Positions 53,245-62,900 are shown, numbered from the stretch's first letter. The stretch is DNA of 64,000 nt from Polymorphobacter multimanifer (GCF_014205635.1 NZ_JACIIV010000015.1:1-64000); one strand, 5' to 3'. Made by a program: numbers and translations. Notes: a model not told the origin generated them from the letters alone.

Positions 53245-54116
53245 TCTACACCATCCGCCACCGGACGACCTATGACTATGGCAAGCCGGTGGGGTTCGCG
53301 CGGTGCATGCTGCGGCTGACGCCGGTATCCTCGGCCACGCAGACCCTCATCGAAAGCGCGGTGTGCATCTCGCCCACGCCGCTGCGCCTGCTGGTCGGGC
53401 AAGGGCCGTTCGGCGAGACGACGCGGACGATCATCCTCGACCGGCCGCACGACCAGCTGGTGATCGAGGCCCGGTCGCGGGTCGACGTGCATGCTCCCGA
53501 GCGGCTGCCCTCGGCCGCGCCGGCGTGGGAGGCGGTGCGTGTCGCGGCCTTCGGCACCCGGCAACTGGGGGCGGATGGGCCGGCCGCCTATCTCTATCCG
53601 ACACGTCGGACACCGTGCGTGGGGGCGATCACCGATTATGCCCGGGCCAGTTTCCTGGCCGGCCGCCCGATCATCGAGGCCGCCTGCGATCTGATGGTGC
53701 GCATCCACCGGGATTTCACCTATGATCCCGACACCACCACCGTCTCCACCCCTGCCATCGAGGCGTTCGAGGCGCGCAGCGGCGTTTGCCAGGATTTCGC
53801 ACATATCATGATCGCCGGGCTGCGCGGGCTCGGGCTGCCTGCCGCCTATGTCAGCGGCTATCTGCGCACCAATCCGCCACCAGGAAGGCCGCGGCTGGAA
53901 GGCGCCGACGCCACCCATGCCTGGATCGCGCTGTGGTGCGGTGAAAGCGGCTGGATCGGGCTCGATCCGACCAATGCGGTGCCGGCGCTCAACGATCATG
54001 TCGTGCTTGCCACCGGACGCGACTATTCCGATGTGGCGCCGATCGACGGCATCATCCTTGCCCCCGGCAAGCAGGCGATCAAGGTCGAGGTGGATGTGGT
54101 TCCCGAGGCCGACTGA
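53241..54116 (+). CDS. Transglutaminase-like protein (last of cluster)
   Basis: A 291-residue protein with the BTLCP-type N-terminus ([28 protein letters not shown]) and a transglutaminase core: Cys in GVCQDFAHIMIAGLRGLGLPAAYVSGYL, His in ATHAWIAL and Asp in GLDPTNAV. It is coupled to the ATP-grasp gene by ATGA. It ends 8 bp from the convergent glucokinase stop. Confidence 0.87.
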   Translation: MIYTIRHRTTYDYGKPVGFARCMLRLTPVSSATQTLIESAVCISPTPLRLLVGQGPFGETTRTIILDRPHDQLVIEARSRVDVHAPERLPSAAPAWEAVRVAAFGTRQLGADGPAAYLYPTRRTPCVGAITDYARASFLAGRPIIEAACDLMVRIHRDFTYDPDTTTVSTPAIEAFEARSGVCQDFAHIMIAGLRGLGLPAAYVSGYLRTNPPPGRPRLEGADATHAWIALWCGESGWIGLDPTNAVPALNDHVVLATGRDYSDVAPIDGIILAPGKQAIKVEVDVVPEAD

Positions 54117-54124
54117 CAGGCGCT

Positions 54125-55120
54125 TCACCCTGCCTGGTGCAACGAGGCAAAGGCCGCTGCGGCACCGAAAAGCCCGGGTTCGGCATCCGTCAGCAGCCGG
54201 ACCGGCATGTCCGCCATCGCCGCGGAAAACCGGCCCTTGTCGATGAAACCGCGAGAGAAAGAGGCAAGCGCGCCATGGCCGAGCAGCCGATTGGCAAGGC
54301 TGCCGGCAAGGACCACGCCGGCAGCACCCTGGACAAGCGCCATGTCGCCGGCAAAGGCCCCGAGGCACAGGCAGAACCGATCGAGCGCGCGGGCGTGCCG
54401 CGTGTCGTGCCCTGCAATGGCACGCTGCCAGAGCGCCGCATCATCCGGAACATCGCCGCTCGCCGCATCGGGCGCCAACGCCCGGAAGATGTGCCGCAGC
54501 CCCGGTCCGGACACGACGCGCTCCGCTGAGACCCGTCCGAAGTGCCGGCGCAGCTGTGATGCAAGCGCCGCGTCCTCGTCGTCGCGCACGGCAAAGCTGC
54601 TGTGCCCGCCCTCCGACACCAGGATCTCGTAGCGGCCCGGCCATTGCGCAAGGCAGGCCACGCCGAGCCCGGTGCCAGGGCCGATCACCGAAATGCACCC
54701 GTCGGGCGGCAGGTCGCGGTCGGGGCCGCAGATCGGCTGGAATCGGTCTGCGGGAGCCTGGGCGACGGCATGCGCCACCGCAGCGAAGTCGTTGATCAGA
54801 TGGACCGTGCGAACGCCGATCTCGGCGGCGAGGCATGAACGCTGCAGCACCCAGGGATTGTTTACGAGCTCGATCGTCTCGCCGCTGACAGGCCCGGCCA
54901 CCGCGATCGCCGCCGCCGACGGCAGTGGCCGGCCGATCACGCCGGCATAGCGCGCCCAGCTGGCGGCGAAGCCCGGATCGTCGGCGCATTTGAAGCGATG
55001 CTCGTCGCGCAGCACGAGGACGCGCCCGGCGCTGATGGTGGCGATGGCAAAACGTGCATGCGTGCCGCCGATGTCGACGGCAACGATCTCGCGGCCACCC
55101 TCCCCCGCCCCCATCCTCAT
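54125..55120 (-). CDS. glk: Glucokinase (Glk family)
   Basis: A 331-residue sugar kinase of the Glk (non-ROK) family: ATP phosphate loop VDIGGTHARFA, sugar site LINDFAAVAHAV, ISVIGPGTGLGVA, EGGHSSFA, and the late adenosine motif GVVLAGSLANRLL. It phosphorylates glucose to glucose-6-phosphate. It is the last gene of the sugar locus, 24 bp after the MFS stop, so it likely handles glucose released by the GH3 enzyme. ATG at 55120 or 55114 may be used. Confidence 0.88.
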   Translation of the reverse strand: MRMGAGEGGREIVAVDIGGTHARFAIATISAGRVLVLRDEHRFKCADDPGFAASWARYAGVIGRPLPSAAAIAVAGPVSGETIELVNNPWVLQRSCLAAEIGVRTVHLINDFAAVAHAVAQAPADRFQPICGPDRDLPPDGCISVIGPGTGLGVACLAQWPGRYEILVSEGGHSSFAVRDDEDAALASQLRRHFGRVSAERVVSGPGLRHIFRALAPDAASGDVPDDAALWQRAIAGHDTRHARALDRFCLCLGAFAGDMALVQGAAGVVLAGSLANRLLGHGALASFSRGFIDKGRFSAAMADMPVRLLTDAEPGLFGAAAAFASLHQAG

Positions 55121-55144
55121 GCCGCCGCCCTCATGCCGCCTTCC

Positions 55145-56416
55145 TCATTGCGGTGTCAGTCGCCGTGTCGCGAGGGCAAAGCCGGCGATATAGACATAAC
55201 AGGCCAGCGGCACGAACAGCGCCGCGCGCAACCCCAGCCCATCGGCCGCCACCCCGGTGACCAGCGGCACGATCGCGCCACCGACGATCGCCATGCAGAT
55301 GATCCCCGACCCTTCGGCGGCGCGCGTGCCAAGGCCTTCGGACGCCAGGCTGAAGATCGTCGGGAACATGATCGAGTTCATCAGGCCGATGGCGATCAGC
55401 GACCAGCCGGCAACAAGCCCGACGGTGTTGGCCGAGGTCAGGAGCAGCAGCCCGGCGCCCACGGCAAAGGCGCACAGCACCAGCGCCGGCTCGAACCGCC
55501 GCAACAGGCCTGCGCCGATGAAGCGGCCAATCATGGCGCCGCCCCAGTAGAAGGCGATCAGTTCGCCCGCCGATTGCGCCGCCACCGCCAGCGTATCGGC
55601 CTGCATCAGGAAATTGGCGAGCAGGCTGCCGATCGAGACTTCGGCGCCGACATAGACGAAGATCGCCAGCGCCCCGAGCGCAAAGCGGGGCCGCTTCAGC
55701 AGGTCGAACGCCGCGAACATCGAGATCCTCGGCACCGGCGTTTCGGCAAGCCGATCGCGGCGCAGCCAGACCGCAACTGCCACGATCACCAGCGCCGCAG
55801 CGATGCCGAGATAGGTCGTCACGATGACGCCGGTCTCCTGCGCGCGCAGCGTCGCCAGCGCTGCGGCATCGAGCGCCGCCGGATCGATGTCGGGCAGCGA
55901 TCCCAGGATCAGCCGGGCGCCGAAAAATGGAAACACCGTCGTGCCGAGCGCATTGAAGGCCTGGGCGAAGGTCAACCGGCTGTGCACGGTCTCGGCGCGC
56001 CCCAACATCGAAATCAACGGGTTGGCGACAACCTGGACGATGGTGACGCCACTCGCCAGCACGAACAGTGCGGCGAGGAACGCCGGAAAAACCGCGCTCA
56101 CCGACGCCGGGATGAACATCAGGCACCCCGCCGTCATCGTCACCAACCCGAGTGCCGCGGTCCGCATGTAGCCGATCCGCCGCACGATCGCCGCCGCCGG
56201 CAGCGACACCAGGAAATAGGCGGCGAAGAACGCCGACTGCACCAGCATCACCTCGGCATAGTCGAGCGTGAACAGCGATTTCAGCTTGGGGATCAGCACA
56301 TCGTTGAGGCTGGTGATGCCGCCGAAGATGAAGAACAGCGCAAAGACGAACCACCGCAGGTCGGCGGGGGTGTCGTCGTGGGACGCGAGCGAAGTCGAGG
56401 CAGGTGCGAGGGCCAT
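55145..56416 (-). CDS. Sugar MFS transporter (FucP/GluP family)
   Basis: A 423-residue 12-span transporter. The start RWFVFALFFIFGGITSLNDVLIPKLKSLFTLDYAEVMLVQSAFFAAYF and the motif QVVANPLISMLG are typical of the FucP/GluP proton-sugar symporter family. SIMFPTIFSLASEGLG in the second half agrees. With a glucokinase behind it, glucose or a glucose-containing sugar is the most likely substrate. About 87 bp separate it from the TonB receptor, with a hairpin between. Confidence 0.87.
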   Translation of the reverse strand: MALAPASTSLASHDDTPADLRWFVFALFFIFGGITSLNDVLIPKLKSLFTLDYAEVMLVQSAFFAAYFLVSLPAAAIVRRIGYMRTAALGLVTMTAGCLMFIPASVSAVFPAFLAALFVLASGVTIVQVVANPLISMLGRAETVHSRLTFAQAFNALGTTVFPFFGARLILGSLPDIDPAALDAAALATLRAQETGVIVTTYLGIAAALVIVAVAVWLRRDRLAETPVPRISMFAAFDLLKRPRFALGALAIFVYVGAEVSIGSLLANFLMQADTLAVAAQSAGELIAFYWGGAMIGRFIGAGLLRRFEPALVLCAFAVGAGLLLLTSANTVGLVAGWSLIAIGLMNSIMFPTIFSLASEGLGTRAAEGSGIICMAIVGGAIVPLVTGVAADGLGLRAALFVPLACYVYIAGFALATRRLTPQ

Positions 56417-56472
56417 GCGGATCCTTCAAGCCGTTGCGCGTCTTGCGTAGCGGCACGGTGGCGGAGTCGAAA

Positions 56473-56492
56473 CCCCCGCCGGGTGGCGGGGG
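56473..56492 (-). terminator. Hairpin terminator after the TonB receptor gene
   Basis: CCCCCGCC and GGCGGGGG form a perfect 8-bp stem with a 4-nt loop; on the minus strand TTTCG follows. It stands 11 bp downstream of the receptor stop and above the MFS gene. It may terminate or attenuate, which would give the receptor and GH3 higher expression than the MFS and kinase genes. Confidence 0.65.
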
Positions 56493-56503
56493 GCTTGCAC
56501 TGG

Positions 56504-59140
56504 CTAGAAGGTCACCCGCCCGCGAAGCCCGAACGTGCGGGCATCGTTGAGGAAACGGATGTTCAGCGACGATCCGACAAGCGCCTTCTGTGACGCCTGC
56601 ACATCGAACAGGTTCGATGCCCAGGCCTCGATCCGGTAATTGTCGATCGTATAGCCCGCCGCGATGTTGACGGTGGCAAACGCCTTCTGCTCGTCCGGAA
56701 ACCCGACCTCGAGCGACGTCTGGCGCGTGCCATCCAGAAACACCACGTCGCGCTCGTTGAACTGCGACAGGAAGAACGCCGATCGATAATTGACCAGCGC
56801 CTGCCAGTCGAAGGTGCCGCTGCCGAGACCGATCGCCTGCTGGATCCGGGCGTTGACGTTCCACCGCGAGGCCAGCGGCAGCCGGTTGCCGCTCAGGTCG
56901 ATCAACGGCGAGTTGCCGCCAGCGCCGAAATCCTGCCCGCGCGCATCGGCGACGATACCGCTGGTGACCTTGGTATCGAGATAGGTCAGGTTGAAATCGA
57001 GGCCGATCCGCGCCGGCAGCGAAAACCGCGTCTCCAGCTCGAAGCCGCGGATCCGCGACGACCCGATGTTGCGGTTCACCAGCGAATAACCGTTGCACAC
57101 CGGCGGCACCTGCGTCTGGTCGAGATTGATGCAGGTCAGGTCCTGGAACACCTGATCGCTGTAGTCATACCAGAATCCGGTCAGATTGAAGACCGATCGG
57201 CGGCCGTCGAGTTCGAAGACATTGCGCGACCCGATTTCATAAACGACCACCTTCTCCGGGTTGAATGCCTCGGGAATCGTCGATCCGTTGAAGCTGTCGT
57301 TGAAGCCGCCGGCCTTGTGCCCGGTCGAAACCTTCGCATACACCTTGCTGTCGTCGCTCAGGTCGAAGTCGGCACCCAGCCGGAAGTCGAAATAATTGAA
57401 CGCCGCACTGCCGACCTGCTGCGTCGGAATGCCCAGATTCGCATAGCTGAAGCCACCGTTGCGATCGCTCGGGTTGTTGACCGGGCAGGTCACGAAGCCG
57501 TTGTCGATATCCGGGCGGGTAAAGCAGGTGCCATTGGGGTTGGTGCCGTTGGCGATCGTCTGGATCTGCTGGATCAGCGTATCGCGCACCCCTGGCGTCT
57601 TGGTGCTCTCGATCAGGAACTGCGCCACCTGCTGCGGTGTCTGGACATTGCTCAGGTCGAAATTGGGCCGGTCGAGCAGGTTCGGGCGGAAACCCTCGGT
57701 GCCGAAGCGCGTGGCGATGCAGCAATCGAAGTTCTCGCCGCCCAATGTCAGGGCCAAATTGCCGCCGATGCCGTAGCGGGACTTGGTCTCGTCGGTATAG
57801 CGCATGCCGCCGAACAGCCGCAGCCGGTCACTCACGTCATAGGTCGTGTCGGCGAAGAAGGCATAGGATTTGCCCTCCACCTCGGGCATCACGAACTCGG
57901 TGCCCGAATAGCAGCAGAAGCCGCGGTCGGCGAGCGACAGGAACCCGACCTGCTGCTCTTCCTTGAAGTAGAAACCGCCCAGCGTCCAGCGCAGCGAAGA
58001 CTCCTCGTCGGCAAACAAGCGCAGTTCGTAGATCTGGCTCTGCGAACGCGTCTCCCAGAAGTTGTTCGAAAAATTGTCATACTGGATGGCGTCGAGATCG
58101 CGGCCCGGCCAATTGATGCTCTCCGAGCTCGCATTGGCCTGGAAAAAGTCGACATCGCGGTAGCTGGCGTTGAACTCCGCCGACACGCTGCCGAAATCAT
58201 AGCGCAACTTGCCCTGCACGCCCCAGTTCGTGTTGTCGAGCACACCCTGCTGCCCGCGATAGACGACATCGCGCAAGTCGAGCTGGTCAGGCCGCAGGCC
58301 CGTGGCAATCACCGCGGGGAAGATGTTGGCGCCAGGATAGCCGGTGCCGGTCTCCTTGCCATAATCGCCGACGATCGACACCGACAGCGCGCTGGTCGGC
58401 TCCCACAGCAGCGACAGCCGTCCGCCATAATTCTCCTCCAGCCCCGCCGGGTCGAGGGTGCGCGCCTGCGCCCCGGTGGCGGCGTTCCTGAAGCCGAAAT
58501 CCTTGTTGGCATAAAAGCCCGAGGCGCGGACGGCCGCGGTCGCCCCGAGCGGCAGGTTGAGCGCGCCTTCGAAGCCATAGGAACTGCGGTTGGCGACTTC
58601 GCCCTGCACATAGCCGCTCGTCTCGCCCAGCCGTGGCCTTGCGGTGATGATGTTGATTGTCCCCGCCAGCGCGTTACGGCCATAAAGCGTCCCCTGCGGC
58701 CCCTTGTTCACCTCGACCCTTTCGAGATCGTAGAACATCGACCCCAGCCCGCGCGGCCGCGGGATATAGATGCCATTGAGATGCGGCGCCGCCGCCGGGT
58801 CGCCGAGCTCGGTATTGTTCGCCGACCCCACGCCGCGAATGAAGATCTCGATATTGCCTTCCTGGTTGGCGATGCTCAGCCCCGGGATCGCCACCTGCAA
58901 CTGCCGCAGGTCGGCAATACCATCGGCGCGTAGCTGTGCCGCGGACAGGGACTGGACGACGCCGGTCACATCCTGGATATTCTGGTCGCGCCGCTCGGCC
59001 GTGACGATGATTGCCGCATCGTCCTCCGCGGCGGCCGGCGTGTCCGATTGTGCGGTCGTCGCCTGCTGCGCCAGCAGCGGGGTTGCGATGCCGGCGAGCA
59101 GCAGAGCTGCAACTGTGATCCGATAGGTCTGCATCTTCAT
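56504..59140 (-). CDS. TonB-dependent outer-membrane receptor
   Basis: An 878-residue receptor with a signal peptide (VAALLLAGIATPLLA), a TonB-box-like AAIIVTAERR, a plug domain (VQSLSAAQLRADGIADLRQLQVAIPGLSI, ERVEVNKGPQGTLYGRNALAGTINIIT) and a C-terminal barrel ending RTFGLRGRVTF. Context suggests uptake of oligosaccharides or glycosides rather than iron. It follows GH3 by 16 bp on the same transcript. Several cysteines (ENFDCCIAT, GFCCYSG) occur in extracellular-loop regions. Confidence 0.92.
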   Translation of the reverse strand: MKMQTYRITVAALLLAGIATPLLAQQATTAQSDTPAAAEDDAAIIVTAERRDQNIQDVTGVVQSLSAAQLRADGIADLRQLQVAIPGLSIANQEGNIEIFIRGVGSANNTELGDPAAAPHLNGIYIPRPRGLGSMFYDLERVEVNKGPQGTLYGRNALAGTINIITARPRLGETSGYVQGEVANRSSYGFEGALNLPLGATAAVRASGFYANKDFGFRNAATGAQARTLDPAGLEENYGGRLSLLWEPTSALSVSIVGDYGKETGTGYPGANIFPAVIATGLRPDQLDLRDVVYRGQQGVLDNTNWGVQGKLRYDFGSVSAEFNASYRDVDFFQANASSESINWPGRDLDAIQYDNFSNNFWETRSQSQIYELRLFADEESSLRWTLGGFYFKEEQQVGFLSLADRGFCCYSGTEFVMPEVEGKSYAFFADTTYDVSDRLRLFGGMRYTDETKSRYGIGGNLALTLGGENFDCCIATRFGTEGFRPNLLDRPNFDLSNVQTPQQVAQFLIESTKTPGVRDTLIQQIQTIANGTNPNGTCFTRPDIDNGFVTCPVNNPSDRNGGFSYANLGIPTQQVGSAAFNYFDFRLGADFDLSDDSKVYAKVSTGHKAGGFNDSFNGSTIPEAFNPEKVVVYEIGSRNVFELDGRRSVFNLTGFWYDYSDQVFQDLTCINLDQTQVPPVCNGYSLVNRNIGSSRIRGFELETRFSLPARIGLDFNLTYLDTKVTSGIVADARGQDFGAGGNSPLIDLSGNRLPLASRWNVNARIQQAIGLGSGTFDWQALVNYRSAFFLSQFNERDVVFLDGTRQTSLEVGFPDEQKAFATVNIAAGYTIDNYRIEAWASNLFDVQASQKALVGSSLNIRFLNDARTFGLRGRVTF

Positions 59141-59156
59141 CCTCCCCTTCTTGTTG

Positions 59157-61670
59157 TTATCGTGCGCCGTCAGCCGATCCGATCCTGATCCCCGAAATGG
59201 TCAGGTCGAGCCGGCCGGCGGTGCCGAGCTCGAACGGTGTGTCGATCCGCGCCATGTCGGCGCCGGCAGCGGCGATCCGCGCCAGCGGCACGGCGATGCG
59301 TGTCCAGCCCTTGCCGGCGGCAGCACGCAGCTGCGGCGCCACGTCGACGCTGCCGGCACAGCCATCGCCGCATCGCATCATCAGCGGCACCGCCGCGGTC
59401 GGCGGCGCATCGACCCGCAGGTCGATGATCAGCGCCAGCTCGCCATTGGCTTCGCGCTGCAGGTCACGCCCGGCGGGCTCGCGGATCAGCACGCTCGCCA
59501 TCGCCGGCCCGGTCCAGGTGAAGCGCCGCGAATCCTCCTGCGCGCTGCGGTCGGCGGCGCGCGCCTGCAAGGATGGCAGTGTCGCCGCCAGCTCCACGCT
59601 CTGCGGCGCCATGCCATCGGTGGCGATGAACAATTGCCGTCCCCCGGCGGCACGCCCGGCGGTGAACAGCGTGCCCGGCGCGGCGCGGTCGGCGCTCGGG
59701 CCGTCCTCCGGCAAGGCTCCAAGGTTGCCCGCCGTCGCCAGCGTCCGGCCGAAGCCGAGCGCGAACAGCGGATCATAGCCCGCATCGCCCTTGTTGAGGA
59801 CAACCTGGTCGGCACGGCGCGGCCAGGAATATGGCAGGGTGCCGCTGAAGTCGCTCTTGCCGAACAGCAGGTCGGCAACGCCGCCACCCTCCGATCCCGG
59901 CAGCCATGCGGCGACAAACGCCGTTGCCGCATTGATCTCGCGGTTCACCCACAATGGCCGTCCCGAAAGGAACACCGCCACCACCGGCACGCCCTGCTGC
60001 TGCAGCCGCTGCATCATCGCCAGCGTGTCGCGCGTGTCGTTGAAGGCGACATCGGCGCGGTCCCCCTGGAACTCCGCATAGGGATCCTCACCAAAGACGA
60101 CGATCGCCGCATCGGGCCGCGTCTTCCAGCTGCCATCGGTCGACAGGGTGGCGCTGCCGCCCCCCGCCGCAACGGCCTCCTCGATGCCGCGCCAGATCGA
60201 CTGGGCGTTGGGAAAATGCTCGGGCCTGGTCCCCGTCCCCTGCCAGGTCAGCGTCCAGCCGCCGGCCTGCTTGGCAACATTGTCGGCTCCATCACCGGCC
60301 ACCAGGATGCGCGCGCCCGGCCTCAGCGGCAGCACGCCGTCGTTGTTCTTCAGCAGCACCAGCGATTTGCGCACCGCTTCGCGCGCCAGCGCCCGGTGCT
60401 CGGGCGATGCGAGCCTCGACCAGTCCCCGGCGAACGGCCGCGTCGATGGCCGCCCGGCCTCGAACACTCCAGCACGCAGCTTGACCCGCAGCACCCGGCG
60501 CACCGCATCGTCGAGCCGCGCCATCGGCAGCGCACCGCTTTTCACATCGGCAAGGGTATTGTGCCAGAGCCCCTTCCAGCTGTCCGGCGCCATGAAGATG
60601 TCGAGCCCGGCGCGCACCGAGGCGGCGCAATGGTCGACGGTGCAGCCCGGCACCTGGCCATGGCCGTTCCAGTCCCCGACGATGAAGCCATCGAACTTCC
60701 ACCGGTCCTTCAGCACGCCGGTCAGCAACGACGCATTGCCGTGCAGCTTGACGCCGTTCCAGCTCGAAAACGACGCCATCACCACCTGCACGCCGGCCTG
60801 GAGTGCGGCCGGATAGCCGGCGGCATATACCGTGCGCAGCTCGGCTTCGCTGGCCAGCGTGTCGCCCTGGTCCTTGCCGCCGGTGGTGCCGCCATCGCCA
60901 ACGAAATGCTTGGCGGTGGCGATGATGCGGGCGCCGCGCAGCCAGTCCTTGTCGCCGATGCGGCCCTGCAACCCCTCGACCAGCGGGCCGGCAAAACTCG
61001 CGGTGATCGCCGGGTCCTCGCCGAACCCCTCATAGGTGCGGCCCCAGCGATCATCGCGCACGACCGTCAGCGTCGGCGCAAAGGTCCAGTCGAGCCCGGT
61101 GACGCGCATCTCGAGCGCCGTCGCCGCGCCGATGCGGCGCACGAGCTCGGGGTCGCGCGTCGCGCCGAGCGCGATATTGTGCGGAAACAGCGTGGCGCCG
61201 ACGATATTGTTGTGACCATGGACAGCATCGCTGCCCCAGATCGAGGGAATGCGCACCAGCTTGCCGTTCGGCCGCATCGACGCATCGTAAAAGGCATCCG
61301 CCGCCTTCAGCCATGCCGAGGCGGGGGCGAATTCATCGTTGCCGGGGCTGGAATTTCCACCGTTGAACACCGATCCGAGGTGATAATCGTAAACATCCTG
61401 CGGCGTGATGCTGGCGAGATCGCCCTGGATGATCTGGCCGACCTTCTGCTCGGTCGTCATCGCGGCCAGCAAGGCATCGATCCGCCGCTCGATCGCCGGA
61501 TCGACCGCAAGCGGCGGCTGCAGCGCCGGCCAGGTCGCGGGATCCGCGACGGCAGACAAGGGCGCTGCCCCCGCCGCGTGGGCGGAAACCGCGCACGCGC
61601 CGACGGAAAGCGCGAGCGCTGCGGCCGCCAGCGGGCGCGCGATCAGCCATGAAGCACCTTGCCGTCCCAC
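59157..61670 (-). CDS. GH3 exo-beta-glucanase/beta-glucosidase
   Basis: An 837-residue exported glycoside hydrolase family 3 enzyme of the barley ExoI kind. The nucleophile is D333 in FDGFIVGDWNGHG and the acid/base is E533 in GEDPYAEFQGD. RWGRTYEGFGEDP and AKHFVGDGGTTGGKDQGD shape the substrate site. A C-terminal jelly-roll (about 690-837) may bind glycan. The signal peptide includes VGAC and could be lipoprotein-type. GTG at 61670 lies at good distance from GAGGGGAG; GTG 61685 is further upstream. It removes glucose from beta-glucans or cello-oligosaccharides in the periplasm. Confidence 0.9.
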   Translation of the reverse strand: MGRQGASWLIARPLAAAALALSVGACAVSAHAAGAAPLSAVADPATWPALQPPLAVDPAIERRIDALLAAMTTEQKVGQIIQGDLASITPQDVYDYHLGSVFNGGNSSPGNDEFAPASAWLKAADAFYDASMRPNGKLVRIPSIWGSDAVHGHNNIVGATLFPHNIALGATRDPELVRRIGAATALEMRVTGLDWTFAPTLTVVRDDRWGRTYEGFGEDPAITASFAGPLVEGLQGRIGDKDWLRGARIIATAKHFVGDGGTTGGKDQGDTLASEAELRTVYAAGYPAALQAGVQVVMASFSSWNGVKLHGNASLLTGVLKDRWKFDGFIVGDWNGHGQVPGCTVDHCAASVRAGLDIFMAPDSWKGLWHNTLADVKSGALPMARLDDAVRRVLRVKLRAGVFEAGRPSTRPFAGDWSRLASPEHRALAREAVRKSLVLLKNNDGVLPLRPGARILVAGDGADNVAKQAGGWTLTWQGTGTRPEHFPNAQSIWRGIEEAVAAGGGSATLSTDGSWKTRPDAAIVVFGEDPYAEFQGDRADVAFNDTRDTLAMMQRLQQQGVPVVAVFLSGRPLWVNREINAATAFVAAWLPGSEGGGVADLLFGKSDFSGTLPYSWPRRADQVVLNKGDAGYDPLFALGFGRTLATAGNLGALPEDGPSADRAAPGTLFTAGRAAGGRQLFIATDGMAPQSVELAATLPSLQARAADRSAQEDSRRFTWTGPAMASVLIREPAGRDLQREANGELALIIDLRVDAPPTAAVPLMMRCGDGCAGSVDVAPQLRAAAGKGWTRIAVPLARIAAAGADMARIDTPFELGTAGRLDLTISGIRIGSADGAR

Positions 61671-61696
61671 GATCACTCCCCTCACGTTCCTCTTTA

Positions 61697-61710
61697 TGGA
61701 AACGTTACCA
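61697..61710. promoter_or_regulatory. LacI-family operator upstream of GH3
   Basis: On the minus strand TGGTAACGTTTCCA is a 14-bp dyad with a central CG and one mismatch, the common operator form for LacI/GalR proteins. It sits 27 bp before the GH3 start and directly downstream of a candidate promoter, so bound repressor would block transcription. The regulator is encoded next door. Confidence 0.7.
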
Positions 61711-61712
61711 GA

Positions 61713-61741
61713 AAAGTGGATGGACAGCGCTTATCTGTCAA
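61713..61741 (-). promoter_or_regulatory. Candidate promoter of the GH3-TonB receptor operon
   Basis: A perfect TTGACA lies at 61741-61736 on the minus strand. Seventeen bases later CACTTT would be a poor -10 element. The good -35, the distance to the operator at 61697-61710 and the GH3 start support it. The weak -10 leaves doubt. Confidence 0.4.
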
Positions 61742-61765
61742 GAAGTTTCTGTTACATGTGTGTTT

Positions 61766-62773
61766 TCAAGATTTTAGGCGCTGTTGCGCGACTGTCGATC
61801 CGCGTATCACCAGCTCGAAATCGAGCTGCTGCCCACCAGTATCGGTGGCATCGATGAGCATCTTGGCAGCGGCATGGGCGAGCTCGCGCGTGGGCTGCCT
61901 GATCGTTGTCAGCGGCGGCCATACCAGCCGGGCAAGGTCGGTATCGTCGAACCCGGCGATGGCGATGTCGCCCGGCACTGCCAGCCCGAGTTCATGCGCG
62001 GCGGTCAGCACGCCAGCGCCCATGTCGTCGTTGCTGGCAAAGATCGCCGACGGGCGCCGCGCCATCGTCAGCATGCGCCGCCCGGCGGCATGCCCCGACG
62101 TGAAATCGAACAGCCCCTGCTGGATCAGTTCGGCCTCCTCCGCGATGCCGTGTCGGGCCAGCGCCCGCCGAAACCCCGTCAGCCGCTGGTTGCTGGCGAC
62201 ATGGTCGGGATGGCCGATGATGAAGCCGATGCGGCGATGGCCAAGCCCGACCAGATGGTCGGTAATCCTCTCCGCCGCCGCTTCATCATCGATGAACACG
62301 CGCGGCGAGATATCGAGCGACCCGCCCGGCGCGATCCGGACAAACGGCAGGTTGCTGCGTTGCAGCGCCGCAATCACCTCGGCCGAATCGGATACCGGCG
62401 GGGACAGGATGACACCGTCGAGATGGGTCTCGGCAAGCAGCCCGGCAATGTCGCGCGCCAGGTCCGCCGAGGTCACGTCGCATTCCTGAAAGACCACGCG
62501 AAAGCCGCGTTCGATGCAGTGCGCTCGGGCGCCGGTCTGGATGCTGTAGATGTAATAGGGACTGGGATTGTCGTACAGCAGCGCGATCTGGAAGGATCGC
62601 TGCCCGGCCAATGCGCGCGCGGCAACGCTCGGCCGGAAATCCAGCCGGGCAATGGCCTCCTCGACACGGCGCCGCGTCGCCGGCTTCACATAGGGCTCGT
62701 TGTTGAGCACCCGCGATACCGTCGTCACCGAAACGCCTGCGGCAGCCGAAACCTCCCTGATCGTGCTGCGCAT
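61766..62773 (-). CDS. LacI-family transcriptional repressor
   Basis: A 335-residue regulator. The N-terminal helix-turn-helix and hinge are TIREVSAAAGVSVTTVSRVLNNEPYVKPATRRRVEEAI and ARALAGQRS. The periplasmic-binding-like sensor follows (IALLYDNPSPYYIYSIQTGA, ASNDDMGAGVLTAAHELGLAVPGDIAIAGFDD). ATG at 62773 after GGAGAG fits the family start; ATG 62803 adds a tail with no ribosome site. It probably represses the adjacent GH3-receptor-MFS-glk genes and releases DNA on binding a sugar. Confidence 0.9.
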   Translation of the reverse strand: MRSTIREVSAAAGVSVTTVSRVLNNEPYVKPATRRRVEEAIARLDFRPSVAARALAGQRSFQIALLYDNPSPYYIYSIQTGARAHCIERGFRVVFQECDVTSADLARDIAGLLAETHLDGVILSPPVSDSAEVIAALQRSNLPFVRIAPGGSLDISPRVFIDDEAAAERITDHLVGLGHRRIGFIIGHPDHVASNQRLTGFRRALARHGIAEEAELIQQGLFDFTSGHAAGRRMLTMARRPSAIFASNDDMGAGVLTAAHELGLAVPGDIAIAGFDDTDLARLVWPPLTTIRQPTRELAHAAAKMLIDATDTGGQQLDFELVIRGSTVAQQRLKS

Positions 62774-62900
62774 CGCTCTCCGATCCTGCCGTTCCCCTGC
62801 CATCTTGTTGGCGGGCCGGCGGTCACAATGTCAACGCCCCGCGGTTCCCCCATGCTCCGCGCAACCACCGTTGTCCCGCAATCGGCAGGGGTGAACCGCG

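Noticed and set aside
55131-57098. 655-codon minus-strand frame over the MFS and receptor genes
   Set aside because: It is a shifted-frame shadow of two well-supported genes on the same strand and includes the terminator hairpin.
59151-61652. 833-codon plus-strand open frame opposite GH3
   Set aside because: Antisense shadow produced by high third-position GC. It is rich in Arg, His and Gln with no domain, while the minus frame is a clear GH3 enzyme.
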